From Circinella minor (Eukaryota; Mucoromycota; Mucoromycetes; Mucorales; Lichtheimiaceae): a stretch of DNA of 64,000 nt. The position numbers were made by a program, and so were the translations under genes. This document shows, in pieces, positions 1 through 11,034 of the stretch. Every line of letters starts with the position of its first letter. Position 1 is the stretch's first letter. Where the stretch lies: NCBI GenBank assembly GCA_016758965.1, contig JAEPRB010000021.1, positions 62,001 to 126,000 of the forward strand, written 5' to 3'. The notes beneath the pieces were generated by a model. It worked only from the letters and a program-made list of their open reading frames with translations, was not told the DNA's origin and made no database searches.

Positions 1-134
1 GATGTGATCACGAGTGAGAGAAAATCGTTGCCTTGTTTAGATTATATTATAATTTTTTTTATACAGTCAATATGCTTCGTGCTTTACATCATTCTGAAAC
101 ACTTGATCGGGACACTCCGTTTAGAGCCGAATGA
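1..134 (+). CDS. Partial 3' end of an unidentified gene (terminal exon)
   Basis: The left edge appears to enter a gene near its 3' end. Bases 1-13 read DVIT plus one base, followed by a GTGAGA donor at 14. A T-rich 54-nt intron ends in TACAG at 67. Bases 68-134 then read INMLRALHHSETLDRDTPFR-AE and stop at TGA 132-134. The phases agree (1 then 2 nt), and the exon has more balanced base use than the flanking AT-rich DNA. No domain can be recognised from 26 residues. The continuous reading through the intron (4-456) looks like low-complexity non-coding DNA and was not used. The splice model is inference. Confidence 0.35.
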
Positions 135-1430
135 TGATACTAGCTCGGACAAACATTTAAAGATTTTTTTTTTAACTTTTTTGGTTTTTTTTCCTTTCAG
201 GAGAAATCACATATTATATTTATATGATGTACAAATCAATCTTATTGTTGTTATTTTATTATCAAGCATTATGATATTTTTAGTTTTACGTACTACGTAC
301 TACTCTTGTTATTTTGTTGTACGTACTATCTCTTTTTGTACCATTGTTGCCTGTCCTTGTTATGAAAAAAAGGGGTACTGGTGGAAATTTAAAAAAAAGA
401 AGGGACTTTTGACATTTCCATTTATAGAAAGCGTTAGGCGATGCAATTATACATAACATATTATGTAAACGAATCAAAAGAAAAGAAATTGCTTTATTTT
501 AACTTTTCAGAATAATTTTACTAAGGATTGTTGTTCCTCATCATTTGATTTTATCAAGAAACGCATATTGCTAATTTTCCCAAGATATTGATACTACTTC
601 TATTCCTTTCACTAATATCATTCGATAATAACATAGATAAATGCTTTTTTCTATGAGAAAGTACTGTTTGTCTCAACAAAACACACTGAGTTCCGCAAAC
701 TATGGAGTCTGCATTACTATGGTAACACAACAAGGAGGCCCGTGCACCCGAGATATTAATATTGTTGTGGATGGTTATTTATAAATTGTAAAAAAAAAAC
801 AGATGTTTGGAAATCATATTTCTAAATATCAACATTATTTAGCAGCATAAAAACAAAAAAAAAAGCAGTAGTGCTCGATTGAAACATAGATATGTATTTA
901 GGCAGATGCTATATAAGAATAAATACCGTTACAATAGTTATCATCTTTTCACGACTAAATAGATCCATGTGTATGATTCCCATTTTTTTTTGGTAGTCTG
1001 AGAACATTTTAATCATGTTAAACAAGATATTATATGTTATTAACATCTGACGCCATTTACTGTACGGTACTCTGAAGATTATTATTAACAGTTACATTAT
1101 ATTATTTTTACCCCTTTTCATTTGTCTTTGCTGTTACTTTTTTCTAAAAAAAAAGTTTAAATCCGGGCTCTGCCATATCATAACAAAATTTTCCATTCCT
1201 ATATTTTTATTTGTGCGAAGATTACCCAGGAAATCAAGGTACGTAGACTGTTTTTAAAAAGTACTCCCACGAACTACAATTTTCTAGTTTTCCCTAATAC
1301 TTCATTATCTGATAGCAAATTTTGAATTGTATATGGTTCTATATGTATTATTACTTTTATAATTGCTAATAACTGATGAAAATGAAATTGATAGTAATTT
1401 GTTGATGAAAGGGGGGAGAAGCCATTTCTT
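135..1430. other. Intergenic, convergent 3' flanks
   Basis: About 1.3 kb of AT-rich DNA between the putative end of the left-edge gene and the 3' end of LAS21/GPI7 on the other strand. It holds A/T homopolymers and a small cluster of TACGTACTA-like words near 295-335. I see no credible coding sequence, tRNA or repeat array. Confidence 0.5.
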
Positions 1431-4400
1431 TTAACTTGTACGGCGGATTGCATAAAGTTGCATAGCAATGGTACCACCAATCACCTGAATACACCAATGA
1501 AAAAGACAGGTCCATGCCATTTGATATAGATATTTGGGTGAAAATACTGTCCAAATAAACAAATGTTCACGAAGGATTGTGACCGCTACAGAGAGAACCA
1601 AAAGAAAAGTACCAAATATTGTAGATTGTGTAGTAACATATTCCCACCATGATGATACATGACCACAGTCAACTAACAATATCCATCCAGCAATACACCA
1701 CCAAATACTTGTTGCCCAATTGGAACAGAATGTCAACGCACCAATTAGTATTGTATCATATCCAGTTACACCTATATAAGCATTACTTAAATCAATTGCA
1801 GCAATCGAATTCGAATGTCCCGTCATGAAAAATGCTGCATGAATCATACAAAGCATTATAAATGCTACTAAACGTGTATTAAAATGTGGAGATTCGGAAG
1901 AGCCCAATGATGATGGCAGTGCACTGTACCAACTACGCAGGAAACAAAATTGCACAATATAAAGAATAAATAAAGGTGCATAGTAGGAGCGTGTGAATAA
2001 CACCAGTGTTGGTGTGATCATGCATAAAAGGACGTCCAAATAATGCTGGTTCTTTGTTTGTTGTTCATGACCTATTTTGGTCGATTTGTCAATATTCCAG
2101 TTTAACTTTTTGTTTAACCACAACCTTTACACCAAGAAAACTTACGTTGAATATCCAGTATACTTGCTCGTTTGATTATGTATACTAGCACTGTCAGCAG
2201 AAATAAACCAGAGCCACAATAATTATATATCAATTTACCAAGCGCTACTTTATCCAATTGATTTGCGAATTCAAGGTATGTTGTGATGAAATTTTGATAG
2301 AATTCTGGGATATCGTTCTCTTGTTGACTTTCAGATTGTGTTTTATATAAAAATATCAATGAACATGTCAATGACATAATCAAAACCATCATAATATTAC
2401 AGATTGCAATAATATAACCAGCACCAGATGCTGATGTTGTGTGGACAGGTTTGTATTTACTCCACCACAAAATATATATATTCCAAAGTATGGGTGTAAA
2501 GAGAGTTAATGCAAGCATATGCCATTTTAATTCACCAGTTATCAATGGTTTGATATTGCTGTCCCATGCAATTGTAATACGGAATAAAACTAGCTGTAGG
2601 ATGCATTGGACGAATAACCAGATTTGTTGCGCGATGCTCTTGTTTGGAATTTTGAAACTAGTAAATTATAAGGAACAGGAAAAAAACGTCTCAAACGATT
2701 TAAAATTGGGTCCTTTAAATAAAAAAAAAATACATGTATGAACATAAAAAATGAAATTGAAGCAAGTTTACCATTGTATAGCCAAGAGTAGAAATAGAGT
2801 GGATGTGAAATAATACCAAATAGAATGCTCTTCTTCAATAAAACTACTGGCAAACAAGCTCACTCCATAAGCAGTCAACATTCCAAATACAGCCAAATTG
2901 GTAGACCACCAAAAGGATGAAGATTTTTCTGAGAAAAAGATAGATTGATAAATAGATATCGCTGCGCTCATTAACATTAATAATGTTCCCGCTGTCATGT
3001 CAACAATTTTATAGTCACTTGCTGTGCGTGCTAACTGTGATTGTGCTTCATGGATAAACTGACAAAAATAAAATGGTGGGTTTATAAATAGAAGAAGAGA
3101 AATGTCACTGCAGCGTTATTTTAAACAATAAAAAAAAATGATAAAAGTTCTGAATCTCATTATTTACCTTGAGATAGTTTTTTGCAGCATTTTCTGAAAT
3201 AGTCATATCTTCTAAAGATGATGATAAGAACTTGTTATGCTCAATAACAGCACGACTATATAACTCCCCAATATGGCCCCTGGTATCCGATAAAGAAGGC
3301 TGGGTAATAGGATTTTCCAAATATTGTGGCAAATCTGGTACCATGCGACAAAGTAATTGACCTAGTTGATAAGCATTTAATTGCAATGCTCGTAACAATT
3401 CAACAGGTGAGCCCCCACTATTCTTTCTTTGGAGCAATTCCGGGATCAGCTTTCCAAGACTATTTTTCGGAATAGGAAAAGAAAATAAACTTGCAAGCGT
3501 GGGGACAATATCAATTTGATCAATTACAGGGAAACCAAAAATCTGAGTGGTATCATCTTCACTAATAAATTGAAAGCCCTGAGCATGATGACGGATAGTC
3601 GGTCGTGATTCAAAGCGAGGACTTAAAAAAACTAGAGCCTAAACAGACAAATTAAATATTTTGTTTATACTTGAAGAAAATAAATAAAGCTAATGAAATA
3701 AATCAAAATTTACCGCTGATGTCTCACCGACAGATGACCCGCCATGGTTTCCTGCCTTATAATTAAAATAATAGCTCATATTAGATCACAGCATTATGAA
3801 TACGCACATGAATGACGAACAAAATATATTGCTTACTTCATTCATTCCATGATCACCACATAAAACAATTAATGTTCCTTTTGCATTCGCATCTTGTTTA
3901 ATTCGTTCAGCATCTTGTTGCGCTACAAGTTCGTATATTTTTTCAACAGCTTGATCCATTTCTTGTTGTTTAGGTTTCATTAAGGGACTGTGAGGACCAC
4001 CAAGATGACCTACATGATCTAATCCAAGATAATGAAGAATAATGGCATCCCAGTCTTGTGTCGAAAATACAGGCTGAATATGTCGTGTTACGTTAAGGTC
4101 TACTTGGACCGTATCAGATACATAAAAAGATGTGGTACCGTCATGTTTAGTAAAGGTGTTGGGGAATAAACGAATCCATGTGTCATCACCAAAAAAATGA
4201 ATTGTCCGGTTTCCTGTTTGTCGAAATTGTTGGACCCAGTTATCGTGATGTTGTAGAGACGAACTAGTATCGGATTCAGCAATATTTAAAATTGCATCAA
4301 GAAAGCTGGGAACCGTTCCTAATTAATATATAAAAATAATGCAAGTTTGTTATTAAACAAATGAAATTTATAATTGCTGTAGCATCAAGAACATAAATAT

Positions 4401-4901
4401 TACCTGTTGTCAATGCCTTGATTCGCGGCATAGTTACTGTAGGTGCTGTTGCTCGGGCTGTATATGGAAGAGCTTGTCCTAATTCAATTTGACTAAAAAG
4501 TTGTTTTAAGCCATATATATGTCTTTTAAAATTGAACTTTATTATTTACTATTTACCTCTTAACAAAGTCAAATCCAGAATCAGGTCCAAGCACAAAATC
4601 ACTAATAGTATAGTTTTTATTATCGAGTAAATATCGCTATTCCAAAAATTAAACTTAATCAACAAACATACTTTCGAAGTGCATCAACAACAATGAAAAC
4701 AAGTCTATCAAATTCTGGTTCTATTAATGTTGGACGCGTTTGACTTGCATCTGGCCAAGGAGGTGCTGTTGTGACATTTGCAAATCCAGACAAATACACT
4801 TTATAGGGAAAGAATCCACGAGCAAAAAGTGCTAGTCCAAGAATTTGTATAATTGCCAATAGACAAATAAGAATCTGTGGCTGTTGCACTTGGCACAGCA
4901 T
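1431..4901 (-). CDS. LAS21: GPI ethanolamine phosphate transferase 2 (Gpi7/PIG-G family)
   Basis: Probable ER multi-pass enzyme that adds ethanolamine phosphate to the second mannose of GPI anchors. The start ATG is at 4901. It is followed by a hydrophobic N-terminal segment and GFFPYKVYLSGFA, as in Gpi7/PIG-G. Alkaline-phosphatase-superfamily motifs come in order: FIVVDALR (first metal site), TVTMPRIKALTTG (nucleophile region), FFGDDTW, HYLGLDHVGH, CGDHGMNEV and GNHGGSSVGE. Then LQLNAYQLGQLL and ASSFIEEEHSIWYYF, typical of PIG-G, lead into many membrane segments. First exons: 4672-4901, 4557-4601, 4404-4492, 3837-4318, 3714-3755. Further exons run to a TAA at 1431. Those boundaries give agreeing phases. 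PIG-G-specific motifs favour Gpi7 over Gpi13 (PIG-O). All catalytic motifs are present, with no sign of decay. It shares a 226-bp divergent promoter with the snurportin gene. Confidence 0.93.
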
Positions 4902-5127
4902 TTGAAGAAGTTGTCGGATTGTTCTTTGTTAGATGATCGTAAGAGAGGAAAAGCTAACATATAAAATTACCCTTTATAGAATTTGAGTCAGAGTCTGACC
5001 TCTTATTTTTATTTTATTTATTCGGAACGTTTGTTCCTGCAAAAAAAAAAAAAAAAAAAGACGCGAATAGTAGTAACTTCTTTTTTTTTTACTATTCTCA
5101 TATCTATCTTTCACTGTTACTTTTGCC
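4902..5127. promoter_or_regulatory. Short divergent promoter region, GPI7 / snurportin
   Basis: Only 226 bp separate the two start codons on opposite strands, so both promoters must lie here or overlap. The interval contains an A tract of about 19 near 5041-5059 and a T tract of about 10 near 5081-5090. Such poly(dA:dT) tracts are known to exclude nucleosomes in fungi. The regulatory role is inferred from position and composition; no specific factor site was recognised. Confidence 0.5.
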
Positions 5128-6805
5128 ATGAGCAGTTCTTCTGATACGGAATCAAAACAGACTGAATTAAGTAACTTTATTTTTCAGCATCCTGATCAAC
5201 AATGGAAACCAAATTTCGATAATCAGCCTGTCAATAACATAAACACGACAAGCACCGATCAATCAAATACTAATGCAGACGAGCAAAAAAAGGCAACACC
5301 TTTGTATAAAGGCAAGGTCAATGTGGATTGGGATGATCTTTCATCACGATTTGAACAAAATGTCACCATGTCCTCCGCAGCTCTTCGACAAAGTCAGAGA
5401 CAAGAGTCGTTTTTATCTTTTAAGGCACCGCTTGCACATGCACGAGGTACACAAGAAGAGAGACGTAGACAAGCGTTAGAAAGGCAAAAATCGGTACGTA
5501 TGTCATATTTTCTTGTAATTTTTTCTTTTTGGTAGTGTAGTTAATTCACAAGACGAAACAAAAAATGAGAAGCTGAACCTTTATATATAAGAGCCGTCAA
5601 ACTACCATGAATACCAGAAGACGAGAATATACAAAAACAGAGCAAGATGATTGCGATAATGAAGATGAAGATTATAGTAGTAATGAAGAAGACTCTAACA
5701 GTGATGTCTCAGCAGTGGATAAAGATGAAGAAGAACAGCAACAACAAAGTATGAAACGTGGACGTGATACAGATGATGAAGGTGAAGATTGGATGGACGA
5801 TGATACAAAAATCCAAAGAGTGGAGACATCTACTCGACCGAAAAAGAATACCAAGGGCAAAAAGAAAAAGAATAAAAGAAAATTCAAGAAGCAAGAAGGG
5901 TTTGTATTACTTTAATCTTCCAACGAACTATAATTTATTTATACTTATATTTATATATAGAAATGGAGTTATGTATGGAGAATCTCTTGATGAAGTACCA
6001 CATGATTTTTATGAAAATTGGGTCATAATGCCTTATCCAACCGGGAAACGATGTATTCTTACCACAGGAAAAGGTAGTGTATACATGTATACAATTTTGC
6101 TTTTGTTTACATTTTTTCTAATTATTGTTTATCAATATTCCATAATAGGAGAAACGATTGCTCGAAGAAAAAATGGTAAACTTATAAATTAATATCAAAT
6201 GGATGTTTTCACGCATGTAAAATATAATAGGCGGGAGAAACTCACATAAACAATTAATACGCTGCCGATTGCGCTAGGCTCAATATGGAAACGATTTCAA
6301 TCAATGTTACCTAATGGATCAAAAGGGAAACACGATTGGAAGAACTCCAATCAATGTATCCTTGATTGTATATATGACCCTATTCACTGGACGTTTTATA
6401 TACTTGATGTAATGTGCTGGAAAGGATATTCGATATATGATTGTGATACTGATTTCAGGTACACTTAGCCTTTTTTTTTTATTTTGCTTGTTTGTTATAT
6501 GCGATTCTAAATTCAACCAAAATAGGCATTTTTGGCTACAAACAAAAGTGGAGAGTGAAATGGATACCCGAACCACCGAAAACATGTTTTATAAGTTTAA
6601 GGCCTTACGTCCGATACCGATGACAGAATTCACAAGTGTTAGTCAAAATCCTCAAAAGTATATGAATGAGCAAGGATATGATTTTAAATTGGATGGAATT
6701 TTATTTTATCATCGTGAAACTCGTTATATTGAAGGAAGCACACCATTGGTTATTTGGGTACCAGGAGAAAATAATTTCAATCAGTTGGTTAATTTGAATA
6801 AATAA
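5128..6805 (+). CDS. SNUPN: Snurportin-1-like m3G-cap snRNP import adaptor
   Basis: Predicted import adaptor that binds the trimethylguanosine cap of spliceosomal snRNPs and recruits importin beta. Exons 5128-5493, 5592-5899, 5961-6073, 6149-6175, 6278-6458 and 6526-6805 give 424 residues with all phases consistent. An importin-beta-binding-like N-terminus contains EERRRQALERQKS (about residues 110-122), matching the human RRRRLLELQKS segment. An acidic stretch (DDCDNEDEDYSSNEED) and a Lys-rich run follow at about residues 130-225. The cap-binding fold begins at ENWVIMPYPTGKRCILTTGKG. It continues through RRKNGSIWKRFQSMLPNGS, CILDCIYDP, LDVMCWKGYSIYDCDTDFR, HFWLQTK, LDGILFYHRETRY and GSTPLVIWV. 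HFWLQTK aligns with the human segment holding the cap-stacking Trp. Human snurportin is 360 residues; the extra length is the charged insertion. Its unspliced introns contain stops, which supports the splicing model. Confidence 0.9.
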
Positions 6806-6978
6806 AATCAAAACTTTCGCCGAGTTCCGCGTCCATGTAATCTAGACGTCTCTCTTTTCTTTTATTTTCTTTTTTTACTTGCTTTTTTTTTATATTTCAT
6901 TCATTTCTTGCATTTTACTTTTCTTTTTTAATTCATATACACATTTATATCATATAAAATATACATATAATATACAGC

Positions 6979-7434
6979 ATGCAAACACAGTCAACTTGGA
7001 GAAGAGATCATTATCTATTTGATGTACATAGTTCGGCGTGGGATGCTCAGCAAGGAATGAATATTATATTACCAGCGAAGAATGATAAGGATTCAAGTAA
7101 TTTTAATACTTCCACGACGACTGTTTTTGATCATGGACTAATATATCATCGTCATGCCAACGACGAAAAGACAAATCATGCAGAAGAATTACTTCACCAT
7201 GCCAACACACCTAAACTCAAATACCATTGTAGTTTTGATTGTGATGCAGTTGGAAGTTCGATTATTTTTTGTCAGCCTCAAATAAATACAACTTTTATCG
7301 AAGACCCATTTCGTTTGGCTGTAGCACAACGAGAAGCTAACAAGAGAGCATGTTCTACATCTTCATCCAATTCTTCCTATTTAATGGAAAGCGACCCATC
7401 CAAGCGTAGAAAGACAACAGCTGGTGCATCATGA
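6979..7434 (+). CDS. Small unknown protein, 151 aa
   Basis: Intronless ORF starting at ATG 6979, only 173 bp after the snurportin stop and on the same strand. The sequence is hydrophilic, with no signal peptide or membrane segment. It has His-rich patches (HGLIYHRHAND, HAEELLHHANTP), a segment YHCSFDCDAVGSSIIFCQPQ with three Cys, and a C-terminal SKRRKTTAGAS tail that could act as a nuclear signal. Codon use and composition look coding against the AT-rich flanks. I do not recognise a family. The short spacing suggests it depends on its own promoter in the 6806-6978 T-rich interval. Confidence 0.7.
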   Translation: MQTQSTWRRDHYLFDVHSSAWDAQQGMNIILPAKNDKDSSNFNTSTTTVFDHGLIYHRHANDEKTNHAEELLHHANTPKLKYHCSFDCDAVGSSIIFCQPQINTTFIEDPFRLAVAQREANKRACSTSSSNSSYLMESDPSKRRKTTAGAS

Positions 7435-8687
7435 TAAAAAAAAATATATCCAATCTACTGTACCACACAAAATGAGAAAAAAGAATAAGGATCTTCACTA
7501 TTAATAAGAGTAGTTGCTCTTCTTTACTCTATTAACTAATTCACTTTTTCCCCTATTCTCACTATTTAGCATTATCGTTAGAGTGTCCTTATTTTTTTTC
7601 CTTAATTTTTTTTATAAAGTAACGTCGTCCATGTTGTATATATTCATTTAAATTGTTTACTTTTTACTAAACTTTTTTTTTACTGTCGAACATGCGGCTC
7701 TTGCATATTCACAACTTAAATGATGCAGATGAAACCAATCAATTCATCCGCTTTACTTTTATTAAGTCAACATTTTGTGTTCCATGTTATAAAAAAATAA
7801 AAAAGAAACTAAAGAAGAGATTGAAATTAATTCACTCGATATGATGGCGCTAATCGTTTTATATTTTGTTGACAACAACGTGGATGTTGTTATATCCAAT
7901 ATGCGTAAACAATAGATTAATTACAAATACAAATCATCCAAATACCGAATATTTATTATCTGGAACAAAGGACTCATTTTCTCTTTTCCACTTTAAAAAA
8001 TCATGTCTGTGGTGGTCATAGTCTTTGGCAAATAAAAAATTAAATCCTTAAGAAGCTAAATTTTTTAAAATCAAAGATAACTATTTATAGTATTTCTTTT
8101 AATTTACTTTTGAAGCTGGTTTTCAGATATTTATTATTAGCATATGACAGTAGTATGAAAAAAATAATCAACAAAAAGTTTATGTGGACTACCTTGGCGA
8201 ACATCTCCTTTTTGATGATCGGACCTTTGAGTCATACTTTATTTTCAATAGCATGTCACCAATGAAATTGTTCAAAAGTTCCCGTTATTTCCCAGCGTGC
8301 ATAACCCAAACCACCTTCACCATCAGTTGATTATAGTATCGGCTCCAGCCGGTTTTCTCGGATTGTAAAAAGTACGCCCCCTTGAATTAGAAGCTAAGGT
8401 CGTTAAAATGGATTAACTGGTCAATTAATTAAAATAGCACGCTGGGTTATCTGTTGAAAAAGATTTAGTATTCCCTATTAAATCGATAGAGAAGGGTCAT
8501 CATTTTAATTGAGAATAGCAATGATCTAACTGAAACGTTTTGTGCTGTGAATGAGTAGTTGGGTTATATGTACATGAATAAATTATTATTTAGTCTACTA
8601 TTAGGCTACATTTCAATATGAATTTAGAGGAAGAGGATCGGACATGACAGATATATTACAGAATTATTATATATATGTACTATACAT
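7435..8687. other. Convergent intergenic region with a coding-like relic
   Basis: About 1.25 kb between two convergent genes. The left part is AT-rich 3' flank. Around 8190-8400 base composition rises in GC, and the minus strand reads protein-like in short broken stretches (listed separately). No intact gene is visible. Confidence 0.45.
8190..8400 (-). pseudogene. Broken coding relic of unknown origin
   Basis: On the minus strand one frame reads GRTFYNPRKPAGADTIIN up to a stop. The adjoining frame then reads DGEGGLGYARWEITGTFEQF followed by HW and a stop, then KGPIIKKEMFAKVV. The dense Gly, Trp and Tyr content and higher GC differ from the surrounding non-coding DNA. This looks like a gene fragment broken by a frameshift and stops. 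I do not recognise the parent family. It lies just 3' of the NCS1 permease but does not resemble permease sequence. Confidence 0.3.
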
Positions 8688-10474
8688 CTATCTACCAAAG
8701 ATTCGTTTCTCCAGGTACCGTATTGGTGGATAAAAGATTACAGAAAACACTAAAGTGATCCATAGCCCAACTTCACCCCCATGTTCACCAATATATTTAG
8801 CAGCTGGACCTTTAAACCAACTCTGATTTGCTCCAAGAAATCCCAATCCATAAGCACCAAGTGTCGTAACAGTAGCAGCTATACCAATTGGTAGCTGTGT
8901 TCTCGAATTCCAAATTTCTATCGGATAATAGCCACGACGAACCACAAAATGTTCAATTAAAAGTATTACTACATATGGAATAATATAATAAATCTGTAAT
9001 GGTAATACTGCTTGTAATATAGATGCCAAATGCTCTGCACCAGAGACAGAAGCAATAGTAATGACACCAGTGGCCACCAAGATAAATACCCAAATAGGAA
9101 GCTTGTGAAAACCTGGTATGAGTGCTTGTAATTGGATTGCGCAGCCATAGTTATTCGGTGCAACGTGTACAATCATACCGAATGCTAGTAAAATGAGACA
9201 GAATTTACCAAATCCAGATAATGGATCAAGAATCGCTGCAGCAAGTCCACCTACCCCATAAGAATCATATCCAGCTCTCCAAGATAAATTTTGATTTTTT
9301 GTTCCAGAAATAGCTGTACCAAGAGCAAGACCAAAGATCTCGAGTAGAATATTAGGAATAATTGCACCAAAATAGTTCAACGTAGCTGTCAAAAATCGAT
9401 TGGTGCTCGTCGGCTATAATATGTAATAGTAAACAAATAAAAAGTTAGGGCATGAAAACAAGAAAAGAAACAAAAAAACCAGTATATGTCTCACCTTAAA
9501 TCAACCTACCTGTTTTACTGTAAAATCTGCAGCGCATTGTACCCATATAGGAAACGCCGATGCCATTGTGGAAAAAAAAGAAATCACATCTCCTATATCA
9601 CCATTATTGATATCATTATTACTTGTTGTTGAAAGATCAAGATGTGGTACACTTAGGCCAAATACAATAAAAAAAATAATCCATAAAGGAAGCCATGTCC
9701 ATCGTTCAAAGAAATGAAGCGTTGAATAGCCGAAAATGGTGATTATTAATGTAGCTGTAACAATAACAAGGACAGCTGCCCACAATGGGAAGTTGTTTGT
9801 CGGGACATCGGCATGTTGTATTTGGACCGAAGCAAGTAATTGTGCACCGAGAATAACATCAATTATTCCCCACCCAATAAATGCAAAGACATTGAAAGCA
9901 GATAAAATATAGCAAGGCAAAAGACCATAACTGTATCGTGCTATCACAATTTGTCGTAATCCGTATCGTAAACCGAATGTTGTAAATATTGCTCCTTTAT
10001 ACGATTTTGAGAATATTTTTATCATTAGTTCAAAATCTCTGTTTTCTTATTTTTTTTTTTTTTTTTTTGCAACTTTATATGTATACTATATATTCCCCTT
10101 TCTTCTCCTTCTTAATAAAGTATACCTGGGATAGTGACAATAATATTTGCGATTAAAATACATGTTACACCTTGCCAAAATTGAATATGATAGATTTCCG
10201 TCGCCAACATTCCGAGGGAGAGAGGAATCCAGTTTGTGTTGATACTGAACCATAATGTAAAATTATCACTTATTCTTTTATGAGGTCGTTCGTCTTCAGG
10301 TATAGGATTAATCCCTTGCTGTTCAACTTTTGGTAAAGAAAAACATTCTTTTTTTCTTTCTGGCTTTTCTGAAATTGACTCTTCTGACATAACGTCAGTA
10401 ATATTAACATCATCCGTGCGCTTGCTGGTATCATTTTCTTTTAACTCTTGTTGCGTTAGTTCAACTAAGTTCAT
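8688..10474 (-). CDS. NCS1 purine/cytosine permease (Fcy2-like)
   Basis: Plasma-membrane nucleobase:proton symporter of the NCS1 family, probably for cytosine and purines. Exons 10126-10474, 9510-9994 and 8688-9413 give 519 residues, normal for the family. The first in-frame ATG is at 10474 (MNLVELTQQE); the few codons upstream lack an ATG. A hydrophilic cytosolic N-terminus of about 75 residues ends at ERPHKRISDNFTLWFSIN. About 12 hydrophobic segments follow, with family motifs IPGAIFTTFGLRYGLRQIVI, ARYSYG, FGYSTLHFFERW, FTVKQ-PTSTN, HVAPNNYG, SVSGAEHLASILQ, LLIEHFVVRRG and YYPIEIW. A poly(T) run of about 20 lies in intron 1. A decayed paralogue sits directly upstream. Substrate within the family cannot be fixed from sequence alone. 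Confidence 0.92.
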
Positions 10475-11034
10475 GTTTTGTTTTTCGATAAACAACAGGA
10501 TGATCGAACATCAAGGTTGTGCGATACGAGAAAGAAAGATATGACGAGAAAAAAAAGTGAATAAAGAATAGTACATAAACTATATCTATATATACTGATG
10601 AGAAAAAGGAATAGAGATATGTATATTGCAGGTGTGATCCCTGCAGGAAGTCACCCATGAAAGTGATTAAAAATGGAGTCCCATTGAAAATCAAAACATA
10701 ATTTAAACAACGCACTTGCATATTGAACAGCTATTCTATAGGTATAATATTGAACCTCTAGTCAGCATACAATAAATATTCTACAAGAGTTGTGTAAGAC
10801 ACTCATTACATATCTATACAGTTATAGTCATAAAACTATATTTCATATTTTATCCAGATAAACTGATATTCTAAAAAATGCACAACCTATCAGAGTATAA
10901 TGCTTCCATTATATTGTTCATTTATAAACCCTGCAATCATTTAAGATTTATGTGCATAAAAACTCCTTTTTTTTAAAAATAAATAAATATATATATATAT
11001 ACAACCAATAAGATTCCTTCTCTCTTGCCAGCGA
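10475..11034. other. Permease upstream region
   Basis: About 560 bp of AT-rich DNA between the functional permease start and the 3' end of its decayed copy, both on the minus strand. It must hold the permease promoter. It contains a GA-rich stretch near 10530-10560 and an (AT)n run near 10988-11000. No gene was seen. Confidence 0.4.

Noticed and set aside
10475..10495. Seven extra codons before the permease ATG
   Set aside because: The first codon would be TTG; the ATG at 10474 is the first proper start.
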